NCBI GenBank assembly: GCA_900548775.1
Contig: URLM01000001.1
Coordinates: forward strand, 62,001-126,000
Source: an uncultured Olsenella sp.
GTDB taxonomy: Bacteria; Actinomycetota; Coriobacteriia; Coriobacteriales; Atopobiaceae
Reading direction: 5' to 3'
DNA length: 64,000 nt
A model generated the notes under the pieces. That model saw only the letters and a program-made list of their open reading frames with translations. It was not told the DNA's origin and ran no database searches. Below are positions 16,134 through 24,354 of the stretch, in pieces. A program made the translations under genes and the position numbers. Each line of letters starts with the position of its first letter. Position 1 is the stretch's first letter.

Positions 16134-16379
16134 ATGTACGAGATTGCCGACAGACTCGTGGGAAAGGTCCTCCGCAAGCTGAGGATGGAGTCCGGCCTGA
16201 AGCAGAATCAGGTCGCGGATCGACTTGGCACCAGCCAGTCCATGATCTCGAAGTTCGAGTCTGGCGAGCGCTCGCTCCACCTGGGCGAGGTCTATGCCTA
16301 TGCCGAGGCGCTAGGTACCTCTCCCCAGCGCATCCTGCGCGAGGTGTGGGAAAGCCGAAATCCCCCGCACGGCAACTGA
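16134..16379 (+). CDS. XRE-family helix-turn-helix regulator (81 aa)
   Basis: The product is almost entirely one Cro/CI-type DNA-binding domain: helices around GLKQNQVADRLGTSQSMISKFESGERSL at residues 21-48 and a final helix to about residue 70. Such single-domain regulators control neighbouring genes or accessory elements. The target is unknown; the divergent small gene at 15822 is one candidate. The mRNA is probably leaderless. No phage or toxin gene is next to it. Confidence 0.82.
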   Translation: MYEIADRLVGKVLRKLRMESGLKQNQVADRLGTSQSMISKFESGERSLHLGEVYAYAEALGTSPQRILREVWESRNPPHGN

Positions 16380-16481
16380 GGCCAGGAGCCCAGAGATTAC
16401 GCTCCTCGACGCAGCCGGTTACCGACCGCGCTACCCTAAGCTGGGAAGCCACCAGGCATCGGGCGATTCACGGGGAGCCGC

Positions 16482-16895
16482 ATGGACAGGGGAACACACG
16501 CCACGGGAACGCGGCTCATGCGCATAGCCGATGCACAGCGCCTCATTGATAGCACCGCCGATCCCCTCCCCCATCTGCTCACGCCCGCAGAGCTTGCACA
16601 GGCAACGGCGCGCGAGAACCCCGCCGAGTACGTTGCCGGGCACCTCGCCGCAAAACGCGCGGCGCAAGACGCCCTGTCGCAGCTTCTTCCTGCGGGAATG
16701 CCCGTCGATCCCCTCCAGATCGAGACGACTGACGCGCCATCGGGCGCACCTGCCTGCACAGTCACTGGAGGCCTGGCGGCCGCCATGGCGGCACGCGGCA
16801 TAGGAGCGCCGCGAATCTCCATCACAAACGAGGCCGGCACGGCGCTGGCAACAGCCGTCGCCTGGTCCCCCGCCTTAGGGGGCGAGGAGGCGTGA
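16482..16895 (+). CDS. AcpS-like protein lacking the metal ligands
   Basis: The 137-residue sequence aligns along its length with holo-ACP synthase: the N-terminal GTDIV block is GTRLM here, LLTPAEL matches the FTxxE region, and YVAGHLAAKRAAQDAL matches the RFAAKEA helix. The magnesium-binding aspartate of GxD and the glutamate of KEA, both essential in AcpS, are arginines here, and the late SHT block reads ITN. It is therefore unlikely to be an active phosphopantetheinyl transferase and may be a repurposed or decaying copy. GGGGAG lies before the ATG. It overlaps the next gene's GTG by 4 bp. Confidence 0.6.
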   Translation: MDRGTHATGTRLMRIADAQRLIDSTADPLPHLLTPAELAQATARENPAEYVAGHLAAKRAAQDALSQLLPAGMPVDPLQIETTDAPSGAPACTVTGGLAAAMAARGIGAPRISITNEAGTALATAVAWSPALGGEEA

Positions 16896-17926
16896 TCTTT
16901 GACCAGCCGCTTGCCATAGGTGGCCTCACGCTCAAGAACCGCCTGGTCATGGTGCCCGTTGCCACGGGAAAGGCAGACGCACGCGGAGAGATTACCCAGG
17001 CACTCTGCGAGCACTATGCCGCACGTGCGCGCGGAGGCCACCTTGGTCTCGTCGAGTGCGGGCATCACTATGTCTGCGAGGAGGGTCGCGCCACCGCGCG
17101 CCAGGCATCCATCGCGAGCGACGGGGACGTCGAGGGCCTCAGGCGCGAGGCCGCAGCCGTGCACGAGCAGGACACGCCCGTATTTGTGCAGCTCTCGCAT
17201 GCGGGGTCTGCCGCAACGCAGGAGCTCACGGGCTCGCAGCCCCTGGCACCTTCTGCCGTCACCTGCCCCGGGGCAAAGGTGGGACACCCCCTTCCCCGCC
17301 CCATGGACGCAGACGACATCGCCCGCGTACCTCAGCTCTTCTCGGCCGCGGCACGCCGTGCCCGTGCGGCGGGCTTCGACGGCGTCGAGATACACGCAGC
17401 CCACGGGTACCTCTTGGACCAGTTCCTCTCGCCCCTCACCAACCATCGGCGCGATTCCTACGGCGGCCCGCTTGAGAACCGAGCCCGCCTCCTCGTGGAG
17501 GTCATCTCCGCGGTCCGCGCCGAGCTTCCGTCGGGCTACCCGGTCTCCGTGCGCCTGGGCGGCTGCGACTACCTCCCCGAAGGCAACACCATCGCCGATG
17601 CCGTCGAGCTGGCACGCATGGCGGAGGCAGCCGGCGCAAGCCTCATCTCGGTCTCGGGCGGCATGTGCTACTACGGGAGACCCGGCTTCGAGGACACCCC
17701 CGGTTGGTTCTCGGACTCTTCGACCCCCATCCGTGCGGCCGTGTCAGTGCCGGTGCTCCTGGCGGGCGGCATCCGGACGGGCGCCGCCGCGGAGTCCCTC
17801 CTCGAGCAGGGCGCCTGCGACCTTGCAGGCATTGGTCGTGCGATACTGAACAGGCCCGCGTTGGCACGGCGCGAGACCACCAAGCTCCGCGCTGCTTGCG
17901 ACCGTGCGGCGGCATCCCAAAGATAG
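16892..17926 (+). CDS. NADH:flavin oxidoreductase (old yellow enzyme family)
   Basis: The 344-residue TIM-barrel flavoprotein has the family blocks: N-terminal LKNRLVM, the substrate-site H-A-A-H in GVEIHAAHGYLLDQFLSP, the SYGG loop, and the FMN-phosphate site LLAGGIRTG. It lacks the C-terminal iron-sulphur and FAD/NAD domains of 2,4-dienoyl-CoA reductase. It probably reduces an activated C=C bond with NAD(P)H; the substrate is unknown. Translation starts at a GTG within the stop of the AcpS-like gene (GTGA), so the two are coupled. The next gene follows after 29 bp. Confidence 0.88.
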   Translation: MIFDQPLAIGGLTLKNRLVMVPVATGKADARGEITQALCEHYAARARGGHLGLVECGHHYVCEEGRATARQASIASDGDVEGLRREAAAVHEQDTPVFVQLSHAGSAATQELTGSQPLAPSAVTCPGAKVGHPLPRPMDADDIARVPQLFSAAARRARAAGFDGVEIHAAHGYLLDQFLSPLTNHRRDSYGGPLENRARLLVEVISAVRAELPSGYPVSVRLGGCDYLPEGNTIADAVELARMAEAAGASLISVSGGMCYYGRPGFEDTPGWFSDSSTPIRAAVSVPVLLAGGIRTGAAAESLLEQGACDLAGIGRAILNRPALARRETTKLRAACDRAAASQR

Positions 17927-17955
17927 CGAGCAGGCCGAAAGGCCGAGGAGGAAAG

Positions 17956-18240
17956 ATGGACGAGAGCGACATGAAGCTTGCGGAGCAGCTGCGCGAGCAG
18001 CTCGAGGCGAGCGGGGAGAAGACGGCGTTCGACACGCCGGCGGCAGACGCGCAAGGAGGCGAGCAGGACGACGCCAGCAGCCTTGTGGAGGGGCCGTTCG
18101 CCCAAGCCATGGCAGCATACCGCCAGGCAAAGCGCTCGGGAGACGCCGAGGCCACGGCGGCCGCCGAACGCCACCTCCAGGACGTGGTGCGCGCCGAGCT
18201 TGCGGGCGGAGTCGAGCCCTGCTCGGGGGACGAGCGATGA
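17956..18240 (+). CDS. Small acidic hypothetical protein (94 aa)
   Basis: I recognise no family. The protein is acidic and alanine-rich, with a predicted helix at the start (LAEQLREQLEASGEKT) and another at AAYRQAKRSGDAEATAAAERHLQDV; it has no membrane segment. GAGGAGGAAAG is directly before the ATG. It ends ATGA, overlapping the helicase start, so it is translationally coupled to the helicase and may act with it. Confidence 0.7.
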   Translation: MDESDMKLAEQLREQLEASGEKTAFDTPAADAQGGEQDDASSLVEGPFAQAMAAYRQAKRSGDAEATAAAERHLQDVVRAELAGGVEPCSGDER

Positions 18241-20834
18241 GCGCCGCCGCTGCCGGAGGCGCCTCCGAGCCCACCCCCGTCGACCTCGGTCCCAACGGGC
18301 CTGGCTCGCTGGGACGCCTCATCCCCTGGCCGGACGACGAGACCTACCCCAACATCCCCGCCGAGGACGCGCTCGAGCTCTTCCTCGGGTGGGTCGAGTC
18401 GCGCGGCATGCAGCTCTGGGACCACCAGGAGGAGGCCCTTCTCGACCTTGCGTCAGGCGACCACGTGATCTTGGGCACCCCCACCGGCTCGGGCAAGAGC
18501 ATGGTGGCCGTGGGCATGCTCTTCATAGCAAACTGCACGAACCGCCGCGCCTACTACACGGCACCCATAAAAGCGCTGGTCAGCGAGAAGTTCTTCAACC
18601 TGGTCGACCTTCTCGGCAAGGACAACGTGGGCATGATCACGGGCGACGTGGTGATCAACAGCGATGCGCCCGTCATCTGCTGCACCGCCGAGATCCTTGC
18701 CCAGGACGCACTCCGCTTTGGCGAGCACGCCGACATCGGCTGCGTGGCCATGGACGAGTTCCACTTCTACAGCGACCGCGATCGCGGCTGGGCCTGGCAG
18801 GTGCCGCTCCTTGCGCTTCCCCACACGCAGTTCCTTCTCATGTCAGCCACCCTGGGCGACGTCACGGACATCGCCAACGCGCTGGAGGAGCACACCGGAC
18901 GCGCCGTCGACCAGGTGCTCGACGCACCACGGCCGGTGCCGCTCTCGTACGAGTTCGTCGAGACGCCGCTCGAGGGCACCGTGGAGCTGGCGCTTCGCGA
19001 TGGTGACGCGCCTCTCTACATCGTGCACTTCTCGCAGGAGGCCGCCCTCAAGAGCGCGCAGGCGCTCTCGAGCTATGGCGTCTCCTCCAAGGAGCAGCGT
19101 GAGGCCCTGAAGGAAGCCGTCAAGGGGGTGCGCTTCACCACCACCTTTGGCAAGACCCTGAAGCGCCTCGTCCTCACGGGAGTGGGCGTGCACCACGCCG
19201 GCATGCTGCCGCGCTACCGGCTCCTGGTGGAGAAGCTCGCTCAGCAGGGACTGCTCCCCGTGATCTGCGGCACCGACACGCTCGGCGTGGGCATCAACGT
19301 CCCCATCCACACCGTGCTTCTCACCCAGCTCACCAAGTTCGACGGGCGCCACATGCGCCGCCTCAACGCGCGCGAGTTCCACCAGATTGCAGGTCGCGCA
19401 GGGCGTGCTGGCTTCGACACCGAAGGGCGCGTCATCGCAGAGGCCACCGAGTACGACATCGAGCGTGCCAAGGCACTCGCCAAGGCCGGTGGCGACCCCA
19501 AGCGCGCCCGCAAGATCAAGGTGAAGACTCCGCCATCGGACTTCGTGGGCTGGAACAAGCAGACCTTCGAGCGCCTCATCGCGGCGGAACCCGAAAAGCT
19601 CCGCCCGCGCCTGCGCATCACGCACTCCATGGTCCTCGCTGAGATCGAGCAGGGCGGGGACGCCTGGGCGCGCACGCACAAGCTCATAGAGGACTCGGCC
19701 CAGACCCCCGAGGAGAAGGCCGCCCTCTCGCAGCGCACCGACGAGGTCTTTGCGACCCTCATCGACGCCGGCGTGGTTGAGCGGCGCGAGGAGGACGGCA
19801 CCACCTCCTACCTGCTCACCGTTGACCTCCCCGAGGACTTTGCCCTCGACCAGCCCCTCTCGCCGTTCCTTCTCGCCGCCATCGAGCTTCTGGACCCCGA
19901 GAGCGAGACCTACGCACTGGACCTCATCTCGATGGTCGAGGCCACGCTCGAGGACCCGCCGCAGATCCTGCGCGCACAGGAGCGGGAGGCACGCGGCGCG
20001 GCCATTGCCGCCATGAAGGCCGAGGGCATCGAGTACGAGGAGCGCATGGAGCGCGCCCAGGAGGTCACCTACCCCAAGCCGCTCGAGGACCTTCTCGACG
20101 CCGCCTTCGCGGAGTACTGCGAGAAGGTCCCCTGGGCAAGCGACTACTGCCTGCGGCCAAAAAGCGTCCTGCGCGACATGGTCGAGACGGCAAGCGACTT
20201 CAAGACCTACATCGGCCGCTACAAGATCGCCCGCTCGGAGGGCACGCTGCTGCGATACCTCTCTGACGCCTACCGCGTGCTCGACCGCACGATTCCCGCC
20301 GAGAAGCGAGACGAGCGCCTGGACGACATCGTGACCTGGCTCAGGCTCGTCGTGCGCACCACGGACTCCTCCCTCGTCGACGAGTGGGAGGGCACCGGAA
20401 CCGAGGACGGCGCCGCGATTGCGGCGCCCAGCGTGGACGAGGTCGTCCACGACAGGCGCGGCCTCACCCTGCTCGTGCGAAACGCGCTCTTCGCCCGCGT
20501 GCGCCTGGCGGCGTTGGGGAAGGTCGAGGAGCTGGGCGACCTCGACGCAGACTGGGGCTACCGCTCCGTCGTGTGGCAGCAGGCGCTCGACGCCTTCCAC
20601 GCCGAGCACGAGCAGGTCCTTCTCGACGCAGACGCCCGCTCCTCCGCCTACCTCGACATCGACGAGAAGGACGAGAAGACCTACCACGTCTGGCATGTGC
20701 ACCAGGTGTTCCGCGACTCCGACGACGACCACGACTTTGGCATCTGGGGCGACGTCGACCTCGATGCCACGCAGGACGAGGGCGCGGTGGTCTTCAAGGC
20801 CTACCGAGTGGGCTTCGTAGACACGGTCGCCTAG
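18237..20834 (+). CDS. SKI2/MTR4-like DEAD/DEAH-box helicase (DUF3516 type)
   Basis: The 865-residue superfamily 2 helicase has Walker A GTPTGSGKS (about residue 80), a DEFH box (MDEFHFYSDRDRGWAW), motif III SAT (LMSATLGD) and motif VI HQIAGRAGRAGFD. The C-terminal third looks like the DUF3516 region found in actinobacterial relatives. Such enzymes unwind RNA or RNA-DNA structures; a role in RNA turnover or repair is inferred. The ATG at 18237 overlaps the upstream stop (ATGA). A clear terminator follows the gene. Confidence 0.88.
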   Translation: MSAAAAGGASEPTPVDLGPNGPGSLGRLIPWPDDETYPNIPAEDALELFLGWVESRGMQLWDHQEEALLDLASGDHVILGTPTGSGKSMVAVGMLFIANCTNRRAYYTAPIKALVSEKFFNLVDLLGKDNVGMITGDVVINSDAPVICCTAEILAQDALRFGEHADIGCVAMDEFHFYSDRDRGWAWQVPLLALPHTQFLLMSATLGDVTDIANALEEHTGRAVDQVLDAPRPVPLSYEFVETPLEGTVELALRDGDAPLYIVHFSQEAALKSAQALSSYGVSSKEQREALKEAVKGVRFTTTFGKTLKRLVLTGVGVHHAGMLPRYRLLVEKLAQQGLLPVICGTDTLGVGINVPIHTVLLTQLTKFDGRHMRRLNAREFHQIAGRAGRAGFDTEGRVIAEATEYDIERAKALAKAGGDPKRARKIKVKTPPSDFVGWNKQTFERLIAAEPEKLRPRLRITHSMVLAEIEQGGDAWARTHKLIEDSAQTPEEKAALSQRTDEVFATLIDAGVVERREEDGTTSYLLTVDLPEDFALDQPLSPFLLAAIELLDPESETYALDLISMVEATLEDPPQILRAQEREARGAAIAAMKAEGIEYEERMERAQEVTYPKPLEDLLDAAFAEYCEKVPWASDYCLRPKSVLRDMVETASDFKTYIGRYKIARSEGTLLRYLSDAYRVLDRTIPAEKRDERLDDIVTWLRLVVRTTDSSLVDEWEGTGTEDGAAIAAPSVDEVVHDRRGLTLLVRNALFARVRLAALGKVEELGDLDADWGYRSVVWQQALDAFHAEHEQVLLDADARSSAYLDIDEKDEKTYHVWHVHQVFRDSDDDHDFGIWGDVDLDATQDEGAVVFKAYRVGFVDTVA

Positions 20835-20851
20835 GCAATCTGCCGTTCAGG

Positions 20852-20880
20852 GGCGCGGGACGCACATCCCGCGCCTTTCT
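20852..20880 (+). terminator. Intrinsic terminator of the helicase operon
   Basis: GGCGCGGGA and TCCCGCGCC pair over a six-base loop and are followed by TTTCTCG, 18 bases after the helicase stop codon. Confidence 0.8.
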
Positions 20881-20967
20881 CGTCCGCGTGGGCGTCCAGG
20901 CGGGTAGAACCATTGCGTAGGGCAACGCGCGGGCGTTGTCCCCGGCTTGCACACAAGGGAGGACACC

Positions 20968-21429
20968 ATGGCAGAGACAAACCAGACCTACCAGGACCTC
21001 GGGTACGACAAGATCTTTGTGTCGCTGGACGGAACCGAGCGCCAGTCCAAGGTGCTCCACCGCGCCATCGTGATGGCTGCGAACGACAACGCAGAGCTCT
21101 ACATTGGCCACGTGATCGACTCGACCGCACTCGAGACCGCGGGCACCTATCCCGTCGACCTCATACCCTCTCTCGAGAAGGACTTCCGCGAGTCAATTGC
21201 CGATCAGGTTGCCGAGGCAGAGGCGGAGCCGCAAATCAAGAGCGTCAAGGTCATCGTGAAGGCGGGGCGCATTCGCGAGACCCTGAAGGACGACATGCTG
21301 GACGTGATCAAGCCCGACCTCGTGATCTGCGGCGCGCGTGGGCTCTCGTCCATCAAGTACGCAATTCTCGGCTCCATTTCCACCTTCCTCACGCGTTCCA
21401 CGACCTGCGACGTGCTCGTTGTGAAGTAG
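20968..21429 (+). CDS. Universal stress protein (UspA family)
   Basis: The 153-residue protein has the Usp fold: an N-terminal beta strand KIFVSLDGTE and the ATP-binding motif G-2x-G-9x-G-(S/T) seen as GARGLSSIKYAILGSIST near the C-terminus. It probably binds ATP and acts in stress or dormancy. GGGAGG precedes the ATG at 20968. Monocistronic. Confidence 0.92.
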   Translation: MAETNQTYQDLGYDKIFVSLDGTERQSKVLHRAIVMAANDNAELYIGHVIDSTALETAGTYPVDLIPSLEKDFRESIADQVAEAEAEPQIKSVKVIVKAGRIRETLKDDMLDVIKPDLVICGARGLSSIKYAILGSISTFLTRSTTCDVLVVK

Positions 21430-21571
21430 CATGGCCTCGAAGCGCCTTTGACCGTTCACGGATTTCTTGGGTACCTTCGCGGCATCCCACATAAATCCCA
21501 CAGCTTGTTCCACTCTCTGTGATCCAACTGCTCCTCTTTAGGATAATGGCTGGTAGATGGCGTACTTCTCA

Positions 21572-21602
21572 TTGCGGCCCCTCGTGCTCGGAGGGGCCGC
21601 AA
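21572..21602. other. Strong hairpin in the gap before the secreted-protein gene
   Basis: A perfect 12-bp stem (TTGCGGCCCCTC / GAGGGGCCGCAA) closes a 7-base loop, without a following T run. It lies 142 bases after the stress-protein stop and 126 before the next start, so it may be a weak terminator or part of a structured leader. I looked for a ydaO-type riboswitch in 21430-21728 and did not see its conserved blocks. Confidence 0.5.
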
Positions 21603-21728
21603 CCCTATATGACGACTTGAGACTTTTGCAGGAAACGTGATACCTCACTTTTCGCGCTAAGGTTATCTAGCTGCGCTCTTGCCACATTTGCAGGCGCCTG
21701 CCCTATACATCGGCCACGGAGGTAACCT

Positions 21729-22847
21729 TTGTCGTTCTCGTCTACAGCCCGCACCGGAGTCCTTGCCATCGTGCTCGCTGGCGCCATGACGCTCGGCGTT
21801 GGGGCTGCAAAGCCTGCCGTCGCATGGGGCGAGACGCTCGAGGACCTTCAGGCGAAGGTCGAGCAGACCAACGACGCGCTCAGCGCCGCAAACGACAAGG
21901 TTGCCCAGCTCCAGCAGCAGATTGATGACAACCAGCAGCGCATTTCCGAAATCGAGGCACAGCTTCCCGACGCGCGCGCCACGGCGGCGCAGAGCATCCG
22001 AGCCCAGTACAAGATGCAGCAGGGATCCCAGGGCCTCGTCGAGATGATCCTCTCGTCCGACAGCTTCTACGACTTCCTGTCTACCATCCAGTTCCTGGAC
22101 TCCGTCACCTCGTACAACACCGACCAGATCCAGTCTCTCGTGGACCTCACCGACGAGCTCTCGAACACGCAGCTGGACCTCGATGCGCAGCTTGCCCAAG
22201 CCGAGACTGAGCGTCAGAACGCCCAGGACGCCCTCGATTCGGCAGTGGCAGCGCGTACGGCGCTGCAGCAGCAGATGGCCGAGGAGCAGGCAGCGCAGCA
22301 GGCTGAGGCCGAGGCGGCGCTGCAGCAGGCGGCGCAGAGCGAGGGCCAGACCTTCCAGACAGAGTCGGGTAACACGGCAACGGTCGAGGTGCCTCAGTCT
22401 TCCAGCAGCTCCTCCAGTAGTTCGGGCACAAGCGGCTCGAGTTCGAGCACAAGCGACTCCGCCGACGACGTCAACTGGCAGAACAGCAAGGACGGCTTCG
22501 TGGCACAGTGGGGCGCCCGCATCGACGCATATCTAGCCGGCTCCCCCCTTGCGGGCTACGGAAGCACCTTTGCCGCCGCCGCCTGGGACTACGGCGTTGA
22601 TCCGCGGCTCTCTCCCGCCGTCTCCGCGGTTGAGAGCAGCAAGGGGCGTTACTGCGCCTATCCCCACAACGCCTGGGGCTGGGGCAGCGTGAGCTGGGGC
22701 AGCTGGGAGTCGGCAATCTACGCTCACACTGCAGGACTTGCCTCCGGTTATGGCGGATACCTCACCTACGCGATGGCCAAGAAGTACTGCCCGCCCAATT
22801 CCTCGGCGTGGTATTCCTCCGTCGCCGCCAACATGGCGGCAATCTAG
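21729..22847 (+). CDS. Secreted coiled-coil protein with lysozyme-like C-terminal domain
   Basis: The 372-residue protein begins with a signal peptide (hydrophobic GVLAIVLAGAMTLGVGAA, cleavage near AVAWG). A long PcsB-like coiled coil follows (about 36-205), then a Gln/Ala stretch, a serine-rich linker (about 224-245) and a C-terminal domain (about 255-372). That domain, with DYGVDPRLSPAVSAVES and NAWGWGS, resembles the lysozyme/transglycosylase fold with E298 as possible catalytic acid. It likely cuts or remodels peptidoglycan. The start is TTG at 21729, with GGAGG close upstream. An alternative is a non-catalytic cell-division activator. Confidence 0.75.
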   Translation: MSFSSTARTGVLAIVLAGAMTLGVGAAKPAVAWGETLEDLQAKVEQTNDALSAANDKVAQLQQQIDDNQQRISEIEAQLPDARATAAQSIRAQYKMQQGSQGLVEMILSSDSFYDFLSTIQFLDSVTSYNTDQIQSLVDLTDELSNTQLDLDAQLAQAETERQNAQDALDSAVAARTALQQQMAEEQAAQQAEAEAALQQAAQSEGQTFQTESGNTATVEVPQSSSSSSSSSGTSGSSSSTSDSADDVNWQNSKDGFVAQWGARIDAYLAGSPLAGYGSTFAAAAWDYGVDPRLSPAVSAVESSKGRYCAYPHNAWGWGSVSWGSWESAIYAHTAGLASGYGGYLTYAMAKKYCPPNSSAWYSSVAANMAAI

Positions 22848-22936
22848 CGGCTGCCCCGAAGCACGCAGGCGTCCAGGGGACGGCAGTAGGGCAATTGGCT
22901 GTTTTTCGGGCGGTTTGAGCAGAGGCCGGCAATCGG

Positions 22937-23186
22937 TTTTGCATCGAACTCCGCTACGTTGCACTTTTTTCGGCACCGACTGCGCTGAACTGCCCTCCGT
23001 TACATGAGGTTTCCAGAAGGGCTCGAGTAGCGTACCTATCATGCATACTACATATTGCATGTTACTTTCAATTAACCACTACATGTATTCGTCACTACTT
23101 GGGGCATCGCTAAAACCTCATGTAATGGAGGGCAGTTCGATGCAGCCGGGGCTGAATTAGTGCAACGAAGGGCAGTTCGATGCAGC
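22937..23186. repeat. Fold-back element with ~75-bp inverted arms
   Basis: The left arm (22937-23012) and right arm (23113-23186) are imperfect inverted copies. Each arm itself holds two versions of a motif like GCATCGAACTGCCCTTCGTT. The ~100 bp between them are AT-rich (for example CATACTACATATTGCATG) and contain no gene. The element fills the gap between the secreted-protein gene and the convergent EamA transporter gene. It could be a small non-autonomous mobile element or a large cruciform/terminator; no target duplication was identified. Confidence 0.65.
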
Positions 23187-23203
23187 AGTCACGCCCCATC
23201 GGC

Positions 23204-24115
23204 CTACGCAGTGAGGTACACCATCGCAAGCACCAGCGCGAAGCCCGCTAGATCCGCTGCCGAAAAGCTCGTGCCAAGCCACAGCACCGAGGTAACCGTC
23301 GCCGTAAGCGGCTCGATGGTACCCAGAAGGCTCGCGCGCATCGACCCGGCATCCTTGACGCCCTGCAGATAGAGGGCATATGCACCAAAAGTGCCTACGA
23401 CCACCATGAACACAAGCAGCGCAACGGCGGGCGCATCAAACTGAGGCATGTGCTCCCAGGGACGATATGCCACGAGCAAGATGACGCCTGAAAAAAGAAA
23501 CGCCAGCCCATTCACCACGAAGTTCCCCCACTTCGCAAGCTGACGGGCAGGCAGGATAGAAAGGCAGGCCGAGGCGGCGGCACAGAGAAGCCCCCACACG
23601 AGACCTCCCAGGGGAAGGCTGAGCTGCCCAGGATTGCCTCCGGTTGCCAGTAGATAGGTCCCTACTAGGGCAAAGACCACGCCCAACACCTCTCGACGCT
23701 TAGGCGCACGCCGCATCTTCACGCACACGTAGGTAAGGACGGCAAGCATCCCCAGGCTCTGCATGACCGTGGCAGTGGCGGAGTTAGTCCAGTGGATGGC
23801 CTCGAGATAAGCCACCTGAGAGAAGAGAATGGCTCCAAGGCTCACGCCAAAGATGCCCACCAGCGAGCGCGGGTCGTGCAGCACGCGAGTGACCTGCCCC
23901 TTATTGGTTATCCGCGCAGCAGCAAGGAAGAGCCAGCATGCCGCCAGCTCGCGGAAGCACGCGAGCCAAAGCGGATCGACCGCATAAGCGTCCATGAGAA
24001 GCTTTGAGGCGGTACCGTTGATGCCCCAGAAGGTGCCGCCAACGAGGGTGCAAACGACCCCGCGCAAAACGCGCTTGCGGCGCTGCTCGTCACTGAGCGG
24101 CATTTCCTCTGTCAT
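23204..24115 (-). CDS. EamA/DMT family transporter
   Basis: The 303-residue protein shows ten hydrophobic segments in two five-helix halves, each ending in the EamA-type pattern (GGTFWGINGTASKLL at the start; GTIEPLTATVTSVLWLG near the end). It belongs to the drug/metabolite transporter superfamily and exports a small metabolite or amino acid of unknown identity. The ATG at 24115 gives a normal family length and has GAGGA upstream. The open frame extends further but includes low-complexity sequence over the palindromic repeat at 24140. Confidence 0.85.
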   Translation of the reverse strand: MTEEMPLSDEQRRKRVLRGVVCTLVGGTFWGINGTASKLLMDAYAVDPLWLACFRELAACWLFLAAARITNKGQVTRVLHDPRSLVGIFGVSLGAILFSQVAYLEAIHWTNSATATVMQSLGMLAVLTYVCVKMRRAPKRREVLGVVFALVGTYLLATGGNPGQLSLPLGGLVWGLLCAAASACLSILPARQLAKWGNFVVNGLAFLFSGVILLVAYRPWEHMPQFDAPAVALLVFMVVVGTFGAYALYLQGVKDAGSMRASLLGTIEPLTATVTSVLWLGTSFSAADLAGFALVLAMVYLTA

Positions 24116-24139
24116 CAAACAGTCCTCGCCTTTCTCGGA

Positions 24140-24168
24140 TGAGACAAAGGAACTGTCCCTTTGTCTCA
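24140..24168. repeat. Palindromic intergenic repeat (TGAGACAAAGG type), copy 1
   Basis: TGAGACAAAGG and CCTTTGTCTCA are 11-base perfect arms around a seven-base centre. Related elements occur at 44962 and 50159. It lies in the divergent gap between the transporter and protease genes. Confidence 0.8.
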
Positions 24169-24354
24169 CTTGGCTCTCAGCGACATGTGATTCTACAGCG
24201 GAACGCCGCCGTGTCAGCGTTCCAGTCTGCATCCCCAAGAAAACGGGCACCATACCATGCGTGTTAAGCTTTTTCAGAACATCGGAATCGGCGGCTGCGA
24301 AAGCAGGCGGGCAGAAGCCCCACTCGAACTCACCCGCAGCCGCGAGGAGGAACC

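Noticed and set aside
16380..16481. A tRNA on the minus strand (GGTAGCGCGGTCGGTAACC looks like a D-arm)
   Set aside because: There is no matching T-arm, anticodon arm or acceptor pairing.
21430..21728. A ydaO (c-di-AMP) riboswitch before the secreted wall protein gene
   Set aside because: The conserved blocks of the ydaO aptamer could not be found; only a simple hairpin is present.
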